Of a stretch of 52,331 bases of DNA, positions 7,350-14,872 are shown piece after piece (the first letter of the stretch is position 1; the number at the start of each line of letters is the position of its first letter). The notes beneath the pieces were generated by a model that worked only from the letters and a program-made list of their open reading frames with translations, ran no database searches and had not been told where the DNA came from. Source of the DNA: a virus. The position numbers and the translations under genes were made by a program. The stretch lies in IMG/VR virus record IMGVR_UViG_3300024520_000102, positions 1-52,331 of that record; one strand, 5' to 3'.

Positions 7350-7681
7350 TGTCATATCTTACAACCTACACTCTAACATGTGACACTAACGCCATGATAG
7401 AAGAGTTAAGACAAGAAAACGAGGCCGCATCAATAGCATTTAACGAGTTAGGTGAACCATTCGAAAAAATAGGATGGTTCACATGGCGTGAAGACCTGCA
7501 AGAGTTCAGCAAAAAACACCCCGACGATTTATTTATTCTGGAGGGTGACGGTGAAGACACAAGCGACTTATGGAAATGTTACTTTAAGAATGGTAAATCT
7601 CAAAAGGCATGGGCCAAAATCACCTATGATGAATTTGATCCTGAGCAACTAATCGAATTTGAGGACAAGCCGCCGTTTTAG
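7349..7681 (+). CDS. hypothetical protein after recT, 110 aa
   Basis: Acidic protein with several aromatic residues (IGWFTWREDLQEF) and an FDPEQLIEFEDKPPF tail, which resembles the C-terminal acidic peptide by which single-strand binding proteins recruit partners. I see no OB-fold signature and do not call it SSB. Its ATG overlaps the recT stop, so the two are co-expressed. Confidence 0.7.
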   Translation: MSYLTTYTLTCDTNAMIEELRQENEAASIAFNELGEPFEKIGWFTWREDLQEFSKKHPDDLFILEGDGEDTSDLWKCYFKNGKSQKAWAKITYDEFDPEQLIEFEDKPPF

Positions 7682-7725
7682 CGTAGGCTTACCGTCAAGT
7701 TAAACGATTAAAAGCATGATATAGT
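7682..7725 (+). promoter_or_regulatory. 11-bp-repeat promoter, plus strand (site 4)
   Basis: CGTAGGCTTAC and CGTCAAGTTAA are contiguous at 7682-7703. An extended -10 (TGA then TATAGT) has its hexamer at 7720-7725, spacing 27. It serves the primase gene. Confidence 0.8.
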
Positions 7726-7815
7726 AATCTCAATTCACCACCTCACCTCAATTAAAACTTACCTAAGCCATAAGAATACAAGCGGGGTGGGGTGGTGAAT
7801 AATGAGGACAATGAA

Positions 7816-8889
7816 ATGAAATACGATACTCAACAAATTAACGAACTTGAGCGGATTGAGGATTATATAGGTAAGTTTATAGACTTGAAACGGACTGGTA
7901 AAAACTTAAAGGGTTGCTGTCCGTTCCATAACAGCGCATCAGGTGAAAGTTTTGTTGTATTTCCTGAGACACAATCATGGCATTGTTATGGTGCGTGTCA
8001 TGAGAGTGGTGATAGGATTAAATTCCACATGAAAAAGTTCAATCTTGAATTTAAAGATGCTTGCAAGGATTTGAGCAACGGGCATACCTTATCTGAGGAT
8101 TACAAGCCCAAACCCACCCCAAAACGTCCCAAAATCAATGAGAGCTTCTACCCCGCTAAAGAGGATTATGATAATGCAGAAAACGCAACGGGTAACGCAT
8201 ACACAGAACTCAAAAAAATCCCTGTTGAGATTTTGCAAGAGTTGAAAGCTAAACAGGTTGACGATAAGATTTTAATCCCAATGTTTGGCGGTGGGAAAAT
8301 CAAAGGCTTTCAAGATATACAGTCAAGCCGTGATTGGGGTGCTGAGAAAATTACACGTGGTAATACGGGTTCTGCGATACTCGGCAAACTTAAAAATGGC
8401 GTTCCGATTTTATTAGGTGAAGGTATCGCAACTTGCGCCAGTGCCTACATTGCAACAGAGAAAAATTTACCCGTGGTAATCGCTTTTAACTCAGGTCGGT
8501 TGGCTTTAGTAGCGAAGGTGCTACGAAAACGATACGCCGATAGTGAGATATATATCTTGACTGATTTAGATAAAAGCATGACGGGCCAAAACATGTCAAT
8601 AGATATATCTGAAAATGTTGACAATGTTTACCCCATCATGCCGTCTAATAATTTGCACGGTATGAAATCTTTTGATTTCTCTGACTTGCATCTAAAATAC
8701 GGTTTAGATACCGTTGGTGAGGTAATCAACAATACAATCACTAAGCCCCCATGTGGTAGCGGACAATGTAAACCTGACGGAATATCAAAGGTTATGGTTG
8801 GTGGGAAACTACAGTGTTTGAATTGTGATAAATCTTATAAAGAAATCCCGTACGGGGTGAATATATTAAATCGAAGGTATGAAGAGTAA
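7816..8889 (+). CDS. Toprim primase with CHC2-type zinc finger, 357 aa
   Basis: An N-terminal zinc finger (CCPFHNSAS, then WHCYGACHESGD) resembles the CHC2 finger of DnaG. A Toprim region follows, with the acidic start ILLGEGIATC and the DxD-like segment ILTDLDKS. A second, C-terminal zinc ribbon (CGSGQC and CLNCDK) is present. It should synthesise RNA primers and partner with the separate D5 helicase, a split version of P4-type primase-helicases. I chose ATG 7816, preceded by GAGGAC, over the upstream in-frame GTG 7792. Confidence 0.88.
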   Translation: MKYDTQQINELERIEDYIGKFIDLKRTGKNLKGCCPFHNSASGESFVVFPETQSWHCYGACHESGDRIKFHMKKFNLEFKDACKDLSNGHTLSEDYKPKPTPKRPKINESFYPAKEDYDNAENATGNAYTELKKIPVEILQELKAKQVDDKILIPMFGGGKIKGFQDIQSSRDWGAEKITRGNTGSAILGKLKNGVPILLGEGIATCASAYIATEKNLPVVIAFNSGRLALVAKVLRKRYADSEIYILTDLDKSMTGQNMSIDISENVDNVYPIMPSNNLHGMKSFDFSDLHLKYGLDTVGEVINNTITKPPCGSGQCKPDGISKVMVGGKLQCLNCDKSYKEIPYGVNILNRRYEE

Positions 8890-9350
8890 TGAAAGACTTA
8901 ATAGAAAAAATATTACACGATCATGGCGTAAAACTTTACGTTTCAGGTTTTGCCACAGGCGACTTGCCAGTAAGTACAAATATAGAAGTCAAAAGCGGCA
9001 GGTATTTAGTTCAGGTAGGAGATGACGAAAGCGAGGTTGCGCTATTTATATCTAATTGTCTTAATGATGATGGGGAATGGGAACACATAAAAAAGGTATC
9101 CACATGTGCCATAACCAATGAAGAAACGCTATGCCGTTTGGTATCTATTAGAATTGGCTCTCTGTATTATCCAAGTGAGAATAAATGCTTATTTAACAAT
9201 GCGGATAAAAGAGTATCTGTTTTTGGGTCAACCGGTACGATTGTGGGAAGTGTAGGCAGTCAATTAGATGTATCACTGTGGAAATATAAAATAAAATTTG
9301 ACAACGGCGATGTAGGAATGGCGTTTAACTGGCAAGTAAGGGATAGTTAA
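8889..9350 (+). CDS. hypothetical protein, 153 aa
   Basis: Beta-rich acidic protein that starts in the stop codon of the primase gene (TAATG). The last third (GTIVGSVGSQLDVSLWKYKIKFDNGD) looks like a small SH3-like barrel of the kind that ends in an FDNG loop. I cannot assign a function. Confidence 0.7.
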   Translation: MKDLIEKILHDHGVKLYVSGFATGDLPVSTNIEVKSGRYLVQVGDDESEVALFISNCLNDDGEWEHIKKVSTCAITNEETLCRLVSIRIGSLYYPSENKCLFNNADKRVSVFGSTGTIVGSVGSQLDVSLWKYKIKFDNGDVGMAFNWQVRDS

Positions 9351-9382
9351 TATGCTTAATCGAGATTACAGGGAGATTGATA

Positions 9383-9640
9383 ATGGATTTTGATTTAAGA
9401 GTAATATTATCCGCTTTGGGATTTGTACAAGGAACTGGCTTTAATGGTGAAGTGTGGACAAATCCTGATGATGAATGGATGACGCAAGTGTGGGCTTGCT
9501 TGAAAGGTAAAATGGATAACAACAATAGATGGTATGATGCGAGAGGCCACTTTGACCTCGCTGACTTCGCCGATTTTTATAAGTGGTTGGGGTCTGTTTC
9601 TGCAAAAGATCATTACTCTAGTGAGGCGTTTGAGCGATGA
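9383..9640 (+). CDS. hypothetical protein, 85 aa
   Basis: Small acidic protein with many aromatics (WTNPDDEWMTQVWACLKG). I use ATG 9383 because GGGAG lies eight bases upstream; a TTG at 9377 is possible. The stop overlaps the next start (ATGA). No family recognised. Confidence 0.65.
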   Translation: MDFDLRVILSALGFVQGTGFNGEVWTNPDDEWMTQVWACLKGKMDNNNRWYDARGHFDLADFADFYKWLGSVSAKDHYSSEAFER

Positions 9641-10062
9641 AACGTAAATCATACAGTAACGCTAAATATTGCCTTGTAATCAAGGGCAAAGTTAAGCCAT
9701 TCAAAACCAAAGCCACCGCTAAGGATTACGCCATTAACAATAAGGTTGACGTGGTACATATATTTGATAGTGGCAAAGAAGCGTATAGATACATTGAACT
9801 TATTGAGATGGTGGCGACTAATGAAATAAAAGGTTTAGAATTACAGCCTAAATTTACACTATCGGAAAAGTTCACTGACTGGTACACGGGCAAAAAACAC
9901 CGTGCCATTACTTATAAAGCAGATTTCAAATACTATAATAACCTAAAATCTCAATGGTTTGTAGAAGAGGTGAAGGGATATAAAACCCGTGAATTCAGGC
10001 GAACAGAGAAACTATTCAGTAAAATGTCTGAGGGCTTAGGAGTAGCGTATATTATTACGTGA
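9637..10062 (+). CDS. DUF1064-type PD-(D/E)XK nuclease, 141 aa
   Basis: The pattern FDSGKEAYRYIEL (glutamate in helix 1), LQPKFTL, AITYKADFKYY (catalytic Asp) and WFVEEVKGYKT (E-x-K) matches the DUF1064 family of small phage PD-(D/E)XK proteins, which are usually found in replication modules. Expected activity is endonucleolytic, possibly on branched DNA. All core acidic residues and the lysine are present. It sits among replication genes. Confidence 0.8.
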   Translation: MKRKSYSNAKYCLVIKGKVKPFKTKATAKDYAINNKVDVVHIFDSGKEAYRYIELIEMVATNEIKGLELQPKFTLSEKFTDWYTGKKHRAITYKADFKYYNNLKSQWFVEEVKGYKTREFRRTEKLFSKMSEGLGVAYIIT

Positions 10063-10071
10063 GGACAACCA

Positions 10072-10491
10072 ATGAAACCAAAATACAGAATTCAAGAAAT
10101 GATGATACCGATAAACGGAGACTACCCCGCCGTCATAGTCAAAGCGTTTTTTCGAGAGGGTAGCCCGTTATGTGTTCATGAAGCTATAAATAATAGCGGT
10201 TGGGTGATAACGGAAATAGCAACAAAACGAAAAGTTGGCACTAATTATACAGCAACTGGTTATTTTCAAACAAGCGAACAGGCCCGACAGTGTGAATTAG
10301 TTATAGCGCCGTGGTTTGATAACGGGCAGGCAGAGAGCAATAAACATGCGATTTTAGAGGCAATTAAACGTCACTTGGGCAATAATCCCCTAGACGATCA
10401 TGTCCCCTTTGTGCCTCCTCCAAACAGTAGTTATATGTTATATCCGAATGATTGCGACGACGACGATACTAGCGAGGAGTTTGGTTTGTGA
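10072..10491 (+). CDS. hypothetical protein, 139 aa
   Basis: The segment GWVITEIATKRKVGTNYTATGYFQTSEQAR looks like a small alpha/beta domain. A proline-rich linker (VPPPNSS) and an aspartate-rich tail (DCDDDDTSEEFGL) follow. No family recognised. It has a GAGGAC site before the ATG. Confidence 0.7.
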   Translation: MKPKYRIQEMMIPINGDYPAVIVKAFFREGSPLCVHEAINNSGWVITEIATKRKVGTNYTATGYFQTSEQARQCELVIAPWFDNGQAESNKHAILEAIKRHLGNNPLDDHVPFVPPPNSSYMLYPNDCDDDDTSEEFGL

Positions 10492-10549
10492 GTTAGTTTA
10501 CAGAGTAAAAAAATGCAAAGATACGGTTATTCTGTAAACGCTTGGTATA

Positions 10550-10582
10550 CCCTCCCCGCCGCCGATGGGGTGACGGGGAGGG
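10550..10582 (+). terminator. GC-rich hairpin, possible terminator
   Basis: CCCTCCCCG (10550-10558) pairs with CGGGGAGGG (10574-10582). No T tract follows, so intrinsic termination is uncertain. It separates the primase operon from the repeat promoter at 10594. The rest of the 10492-10683 gap holds only that promoter and a short leader. Confidence 0.45.
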
Positions 10583-10593
10583 ATTAACTACAG

Positions 10594-10648
10594 CGTTGGG
10601 TAATCGTAGGCTTTCCGTCAAGTACGGATTAAAAAACCATGATAAGAT
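10594..10648 (+). promoter_or_regulatory. 11-bp-repeat promoter, plus strand (site 5)
   Basis: CGTTGGGTAAT, CGTAGGCTTTC and CGTCAAGTACG are contiguous at 10594-10626. The extended -10 (TGA then TAAGAT) has its hexamer at 10643-10648, spacing 27. This operon includes one of the two winged-helix genes (11717-12004), so autoregulation is plausible. The leader AAGGACTTAAACATT before the ATG is repeated at 38153-38167. Confidence 0.85.
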
Positions 10649-10683
10649 GAACCTATCTTAAAGCAGTCAAGGACTTAAACATT

Positions 10684-11283
10684 ATGACCAACTACACCGT
10701 AGCAAATTTCGCCAGACTAACAATAAAACTAACCCTCGCACAAAAGTTTCAACTAGCGATAAAAACCTTTTCGGTCACCGAGTTAAAAGCGTTGGTTTTG
10801 AAATCAGAGCGCAAAACGTTCCGAATTATTGAGCGTAAATCATCAATGATTACTCAAGACAAGCCGTTTCATAACTTACATCTGGAATACAAGCCAAAAC
10901 AAGGCCCTGTTATTCGCTCACTACCTTTGGCGGTTGTCACGAGAAAGACCGTCGTTAGCTCTAGTTATATGGATGGCTACAGTATTGAGTTAGCCCCTGA
11001 TTTTCATATCAACTATGATAAATGGCTTGATAATTGGGGAGATACTCGATTTCGTAGACTATATAAAAATGCGGAAAATGATAGTTTCAATGGTGGAGTA
11101 GAGATTGACTTTCCTACCGCTAAAAAGCGAATGATTGAATGGGGGAATAAATACCCTAACCAACGAAATAACGTTAATGAGATGGATTTATTTTGGCAGC
11201 TGTTTCGGTCTGAAATGACTGATCGTTATGGTAAACTGGTAACAATCGAGGCACTAACAAAGGATGGGATGAAATGGAAATAG
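10684..11283 (+). CDS. hypothetical protein, 199 aa
   Basis: Basic N-terminal half and mixed alpha/beta middle (YSIELAPDFHINYDKWLDNWG). No recognised family. The last codons encode DGMKWK, and the final 23 bases are repeated exactly at the end of the next gene. The next ATG lies inside this repeat. Confidence 0.7.
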   Translation: MTNYTVANFARLTIKLTLAQKFQLAIKTFSVTELKALVLKSERKTFRIIERKSSMITQDKPFHNLHLEYKPKQGPVIRSLPLAVVTRKTVVSSSYMDGYSIELAPDFHINYDKWLDNWGDTRFRRLYKNAENDSFNGGVEIDFPTAKKRMIEWGNKYPNQRNNVNEMDLFWQLFRSEMTDRYGKLVTIEALTKDGMKWK

Positions 11284-11726
11284 GACTAACCAACAAGATA
11301 ATTGAGATATATCCTAACCTAGATAGTGAGATACTCTACTATTTAAGTAAGCATCTTATAGGAAAATGGCCGCAATTGAACACAACAACTGAGTTAAGAT
11401 TAGTAAATTTATATCAATTAGCATTCAATTATCCTTTTGACCCACCTACACCAATCGTTGGCAATCGCACATTAAAACCAACTAAGGGGATTAAGGCGAA
11501 AATTGCCCGAATTGCTTATGAGTTTTATAAACATGATAGGTTGGAATGTTTAGGGTTTTACGAAGAGCCTACACTTAACGAAGACAATTTTTATACAAGA
11601 ACTATAGAATTAGAATTACTGAATATACGACAACCGAACAATAACCTGCATGGTTATTTTGGATATGAGCCACTAACTGACACGCTTTATATTAAACAGT
11701 TAGAGGATGGGATGAAATGGAAATAG
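11261..11726 (+). repeat. 23-bp direct repeat bracketing a gene
   Basis: The 23 bases at 11261-11283 recur exactly at 11704-11726 (they contain GGATGGGATGAAATGG). Both copies form the stop of one gene and, inside it, the ATG of the next, so the unit between them is one complete gene (11274-11726). This is what insertion or duplication at a start/stop junction would leave. Confidence 0.85.
11274..11726 (+). CDS. hypothetical protein, 150 aa
   Basis: Mostly helical protein (YLSKHLIGKWPQLN, ELRLVNLYQLAFNYPF). No family recognised. It begins and ends in the same 23-base repeat as its upstream neighbour, sharing the start MEIG/MEIE and the end DGMKWK, although the rest of the proteins does not look alike. 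This suggests an inserted gene captured by recombination at the junction. Confidence 0.7.
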   Translation: MEIGLTNKIIEIYPNLDSEILYYLSKHLIGKWPQLNTTTELRLVNLYQLAFNYPFDPPTPIVGNRTLKPTKGIKAKIARIAYEFYKHDRLECLGFYEEPTLNEDNFYTRTIELELLNIRQPNNNLHGYFGYEPLTDTLYIKQLEDGMKWK

Positions 11727-12004
11727 AACTAGATAAAAATAATATTGATCTGTGGATAGACGGACTGATTTTAGAGCCTCCGTTATCGCCACTGCAACTC
11801 GCATGTGTTCAGCAAGTGCTAAAAACGCCTAATAATTTCGCAACTTATGACAATCTACTGAGTTATTTATATGGTACTACAAAACGAGTTACGATGCGTT
11901 TTGATTCGTTAGTACGTCGTATTAACGAAAGAGTACCAAATCTGATAAAACGCAAGAGAGGGCACGGGGTGTATATAAATAAGGCAGGTCAACATGGGAA
12001 TTAA
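11717..12004 (+). CDS. PhoB/OmpR-type winged-helix DNA-binding protein without receiver, 95 aa
   Basis: The chain fits a trans_reg_C domain: LSPLQLACVQQVLKTPNNF (helix 1 and turn), TYDNLLSYLYG (helix 2), VTMRFDSLVRRINERVP (recognition helix) and KRKRGHGVYI (wing, like RGVGYxx in PhoB). No phosphoacceptor domain precedes it; only about 20 residues stand before the fold. PhoB/OmpR proteins bind tandem 11-bp repeats overlapping the -35 region, which is exactly the arrangement at this phage's promoters. I infer an activator of that regulon. The wing sequence is repeated as a remnant at 12568-12600. Confidence 0.8.
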   Translation: MEIELDKNNIDLWIDGLILEPPLSPLQLACVQQVLKTPNNFATYDNLLSYLYGTTKRVTMRFDSLVRRINERVPNLIKRKRGHGVYINKAGQHGN

Positions 12005-12588
12005 GCCAGATCAATGGATACATAGAAATATAGCACACGGTTTAATTCATCCGTGTCTACCAAGTCAGCTAAACGGCATAAGTCATGGCGTGTCAAGCTA
12101 TGGCTATGATGCGAGGCTAGATAGTGAGGTTAGAATGTTTTGTAACGCCTTTGGTGTAATTGACCCAAAAAACTTTAATGAAGACTTACTAACGAGTTTG
12201 CCAATAGAGGTTGGTGTTAATGATAAGTATGTTATATTGCCTCCTTACGGTTTTGCTCTGGCTACTACAATAGAAACATTCTCGATACCGTCCAATTGCG
12301 TCGGCATTGTAACGAACAAAAGCACGTACAACCGTTGCGGGCTGGTGATGGGAGTGGCAATTCTCGAACCTGAATGGGTTGGACAGATTACCTTAGAATT
12401 AAGCAATAAAACACCCCTGCCGCTACGGTTATACATTGGTGAGGGAATATGCCAAGTTGTATTTTTAGAAGCATCTGAGGACGACCAGTGCAGACAAACA
12501 TACGCCGATAAAAAGGGAAAATATCAAGGACAGACTGGCGTAACCACAGCGAAGGTAAAATAAGACTAAAACGCAAGAGAGGGCACGG
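11947..12588 (+). repeat. 21-bp direct repeat with a remnant of the winged-helix gene
   Basis: Positions 11947-11967 and 12568-12588 are identical over 21 bases (core CGCAAGAGAGGGCACGG). The second copy is outside any gene, but in frame it still reads K-R-K-R-G-H-G-V-Y-I, the wing of the winged-helix protein. The dCTP deaminase gene lies between the copies, so it probably entered here by recombination or duplication. Confidence 0.85.
11994..12563 (+). CDS. dcd: dCTP deaminase (Dcd family), 189 aa
   Basis: Converts dCTP to dUTP, the first step towards dTTP. Family motifs: GVSSYGYDARL (N-terminal S-x-G-Y-D), a Dcd-type KST segment (VTNKSTYNRCGL) and the active-site stretch EPEWVGQITLELSN. Length is typical of Dcd. 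The strongest clue is the close match throughout. dUTPase is less likely because the SYGYD and WxGxxTLEL motifs are those of Dcd. It overlaps the winged-helix gene by 11 bases and lies within a junction repeat. Confidence 0.93.
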   Translation: MGIKPDQWIHRNIAHGLIHPCLPSQLNGISHGVSSYGYDARLDSEVRMFCNAFGVIDPKNFNEDLLTSLPIEVGVNDKYVILPPYGFALATTIETFSIPSNCVGIVTNKSTYNRCGLVMGVAILEPEWVGQITLELSNKTPLPLRLYIGEGICQVVFLEASEDDQCRQTYADKKGKYQGQTGVTTAKVK

Positions 12589-12602
12589 AGTATATATTGA
12601 TA

Positions 12603-12812
12603 ATGACAAAACACTATGAGATTTTTGAGTTAAGCAAAAGAGGGCGTTTGCGTATGCCTACTGAGTGTTCGTATGGTGTCAAAGGCTCCTTATTCGGATG
12701 GAATGAATACGAAACGAAACAAGCCGCATATGATGATATAGAAAAATTAGGGCTTGTAGGAGAAGTCTATATTGTTTTAGAGGTTGTAATAAAGGAGAAT
12801 AGAGATGGTTGA
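12603..12812 (+). CDS. hypothetical protein, 69 aa
   Basis: Short protein reading EIFELSKRGRLRMPTECSYG, then GWNEYETKQAAYDDIEKLG, an alpha/beta pattern seen in small phage proteins of unknown role. I use ATG 12603; a TTG at 12597 lies nearer to GGAG. The stop overlaps the next ATG region by eight bases. Confidence 0.6.
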   Translation: MTKHYEIFELSKRGRLRMPTECSYGVKGSLFGWNEYETKQAAYDDIEKLGLVGEVYIVLEVVIKENRDG

Positions 12813-13008
12813 CATAAAAAAGTATAACATCAAACGAGTGGTTATTAAGGACGTGGGAAACGATTGGGGAGAGCCTCGTTTTTCAAAAGCTGAGGTTATC
12901 AGATGTGTGTACGACATGGGGTCGTCTTGGTTAGCTATCAACGAGAATTCAAATATTGATACTGCAACGCCGCATGTCATTAGCAAGGATGATTGTGAAC
13001 GAATATGA
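12805..13008 (+). CDS. hypothetical protein, 67 aa
   Basis: Small protein that begins MVDIKKYNIKRVVIKDVG behind AAAGGAGAATAG. It overlaps the next gene by four bases (ATGA). No family recognised. Confidence 0.65.
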   Translation: MVDIKKYNIKRVVIKDVGNDWGEPRFSKAEVIRCVYDMGSSWLAINENSNIDTATPHVISKDDCERI

Positions 13009-13349
13009 GAAATATCAGTTTTAGCAAAACAATACCACAATTCAAAGCGAGAACTAAAACCGTTACACGTCGTATCGGTTGGGAGTTCCTCAGACCCGGT
13101 GATTTACTGATGGCTATAGAAAAGGGCCAAGGGTTAAAGAAGGGGGGAAAGGTTGTCAAGTTAGGGCCTATTAGAATTTTGAAAGCATTTAGAACGCCGC
13201 TTAGTCTTATTGACCAGCAAGATGTTATCAGGGAAGGCTTCCCTGATATGTCACCTGATGAGTTTGTGGCGTTTTTTTGTAAAGCTATGCGATGCCAGCC
13301 GGATAAAATCGTGACAAGAATTAGATTTGAATATGTAGAGACTGTTTAG
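13005..13349 (+). CDS. ASCH-domain protein, 114 aa
   Basis: The pattern RTKTVTRRIGWEFLRPGDLLMAIEK followed by GPIRILKAFRTPL and EGFPDMSPDEFVAFF is that of phage ASCH proteins, a beta-barrel fold related to PUA and thought to bind RNA or modified nucleotides. Spacing of KT-TRR, PGD and EGF fits. The molecular target is unknown. It overlaps its upstream neighbour by ATGA, and its TAG is directly followed by the next ATG. Confidence 0.8.
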   Translation: MRNISFSKTIPQFKARTKTVTRRIGWEFLRPGDLLMAIEKGQGLKKGGKVVKLGPIRILKAFRTPLSLIDQQDVIREGFPDMSPDEFVAFFCKAMRCQPDKIVTRIRFEYVETV

Positions 13350-13847
13350 ATGCAATATCGTACAATGGCAGATTTTGAATTTTGGCACATGGAGCCGTTA
13401 TTCGATTGTTATCGGGAGATAAAACAAATGGAAAATCAAGAATTAAACTTAGAACCAAAAACGCCGCAGGACTTTTTGAACAATGCTATTTATGTAAAAG
13501 CTAATCATTTAGCTTTACAGTATGAAGTAGAAGAAATCACAGAGGATGAGATTGAGGCGGCAACAGAAGAAATTAGATGCGGTTATGATGTAGAAACAGG
13601 ACTGGATGCTTCTGAAATTGTAAGGAATTGGGTAACATATTTTATCGTTACACATGTTGCTAAACTGATACAAGGTCGGTGGGTTGGCTGGCTATATTGC
13701 AACACAACCGACGAATACCAAGATAGTGCTAACTCGTATGACTGGCTTGGGAACGCTCACTTCTTAGATGTTGAGGAACGAATACAGACAGTTCAAATCT
13801 TTAGCCGTCAGCCAAGCGTAGAGCAAGCGTCAAGCACTACGGAATAA
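13350..13847 (+). CDS. hypothetical protein, 165 aa
   Basis: Acidic helical first half (YEVEEITEDEIEAATEEI) and an aromatic second half (WVGWLYCNTTDEYQDSANSY). No family recognised. The last 42 bases of the coding sequence overlap the 11-bp-repeat promoter at 13806-13860, so the C-terminal residues are constrained by regulation. Confidence 0.7.
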   Translation: MQYRTMADFEFWHMEPLFDCYREIKQMENQELNLEPKTPQDFLNNAIYVKANHLALQYEVEEITEDEIEAATEEIRCGYDVETGLDASEIVRNWVTYFIVTHVAKLIQGRWVGWLYCNTTDEYQDSANSYDWLGNAHFLDVEERIQTVQIFSRQPSVEQASSTTE

Positions 13848-13860
13848 AGCATGATAAGAT
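13806..13860 (+). promoter_or_regulatory. 11-bp-repeat promoter inside a gene end (site 6)
   Basis: CGTCAGCCAAG, CGTAGAGCAAG and CGTCAAGCACT are contiguous at 13806-13838. The extended -10 (TGA then TAAGAT) has its hexamer at 13855-13860, spacing 27. The operators lie in the 3' end of the preceding gene. The transcript should begin near 13867, four bases before ATG 13871. Confidence 0.85.
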
Positions 13861-13870
13861 GGATTATGAA

Positions 13871-14134
13871 ATGATAAACAAACACCAACAAGCAAAACTA
13901 AAAGTCGCTCAAATCATCCGTAGTACTCAGCAATGGCCCAACGCAGTGGCTACCTTACAGCTTTGGGGCTACCGATGGAACGGGAACGAGTGGCGACAAT
14001 CAGAGCCAAACGGCGGTTTATACGGAGTTTGCCAGTCATGTTGGTTGAAAGCTGGTGAAGTTCATTCTGTCTTAAATGGCAAGTGGGTTTGTATGGCTTG
14101 TGATGATATTGATGAAGGTAAAAGGGAAAATTAA
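13871..14134 (+). CDS. hypothetical protein with CxxC pairs, 87 aa
   Basis: The second half has CQSCWLKAGEVHS and WVCMACDD, a compact zinc-ribbon-like pair. I choose ATG 13871 rather than 13859 because the predicted transcript starts between them; the mRNA would be almost leaderless. The stop overlaps the next ATG (TAATG). Function unknown. Confidence 0.65.
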   Translation: MINKHQQAKLKVAQIIRSTQQWPNAVATLQLWGYRWNGNEWRQSEPNGGLYGVCQSCWLKAGEVHSVLNGKWVCMACDDIDEGKREN

Positions 14135-14334
14135 TGCCAAAACTAAGAAAGTTTACCTTTTGTAAAGGTAAATATAAAGATTTAGATACATACAGGATAG
14201 GATGGGTGGGCGTCTTGCCAATTAGAACCTTTGATGGTTATGAGTTTCTATTCCGTCATCAATCACCATTCAAAGATTTTCTAGGTAATCGTCTGAAATC
14301 AGGGACAGATTACTATGTGAAAAAGGAGAACTAG
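14134..14334 (+). CDS. hypothetical protein, 66 aa
   Basis: Basic, beta-rich small protein (MPKLRKFTFCKGKYKDLDTY). It is translationally coupled on both sides: TAATG at its start and TAGTG at its end. No family recognised. Confidence 0.65.
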   Translation: MPKLRKFTFCKGKYKDLDTYRIGWVGVLPIRTFDGYEFLFRHQSPFKDFLGNRLKSGTDYYVKKEN

Positions 14335-14654
14335 TGGATAACTGCTGTCCGTTTTGCGGATACGAGGGCGAAGTATTAACAAAAGAATATACTAACAAAA
14401 CGTATTCTATACAATGCCCGAAATGTTGGGCGACGGGGCCAATCTCTGAGTTTGAGAACCTCGCATGGGAAGGTTGGAAACATCGGCATGGAAAGGGCGT
14501 AATATGGAGCGTTGACGAAAAACTACCGGATAAGAAAGGCAACTATCTTGTGATTTTAGCCACAAATGAATGGAATTGGAAAACGTTTGACGGTGAAAGA
14601 TTTGTACTTTGTGACGTTATCAAATGGGTTGATTTGCCTGAAATAACAGAGTAA
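14334..14654 (+). CDS. Lar-like zinc finger fused to DUF551, 106 aa
   Basis: The N-terminus CCPFCGYEG then CPKCWATGP is the zinc-finger pattern of Lar-type restriction alleviation proteins. The C-terminal part (WSVDEKLPDKKGNYLVIL and VIKWVDLPE) matches DUF551, a short domain common in phage accessory proteins. The start is GTG in a TAGTG overlap. Lar family members modulate host type I restriction in lambdoid phages; whether this one does is inference from the finger alone. Confidence 0.7.
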   Translation: MDNCCPFCGYEGEVLTKEYTNKTYSIQCPKCWATGPISEFENLAWEGWKHRHGKGVIWSVDEKLPDKKGNYLVILATNEWNWKTFDGERFVLCDVIKWVDLPEITE

Positions 14655-14661
14655 CAAATAC

Positions 14662-14803
14662 CGACAGTCAGCATGTGGTGTAAATGCTTAGACAGCAAAG
14701 TAGTTGTCTGGATTGCGAGAGGCTAGGCGGTAGCCCGTCGATAAGTGGCTCGTATATTTAATCTTCCAAAAAGATTGACGGGAGTCCGATTCCCCCACTG
14801 TCG
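14662..14803 (+). ncRNA. tRNA-like structured element
   Basis: Ends CGACAGT (14662-14668) and ACTGTCG (14797-14803) form a perfect 7-bp acceptor-like stem. A D-arm-like hairpin follows (GCAT/ATGC, 14671-14687). A T-arm-like hairpin GGGAG-TCCGATT-CCCCC precedes the 3' end. At 142 bases it is too long for a tRNA; the middle has GGCTA/TAGCC and AATCT/AGATT hairpins. A shorter 76-base fold from 14728 uses the same 3' half with a wobble-rich acceptor. It may be a tRNA with an insertion or a decayed tandem. Confidence 0.4.
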
Positions 14804-14872
14804 AATAGCGAAACTAAGTAGGTTAGCTACCTGCTAAAGTCGTTAAGCGTGGGGTGCATACCTCACACGCAA

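Noticed and set aside
14820-14871. A further tRNA built on the GTAGG-TTAGCTA-CCTGC hairpin
   Set aside because: The hairpin resembles an anticodon arm, but I could not find an acceptor stem or D arm that fits, so it is mentioned only as part of the RNA region.
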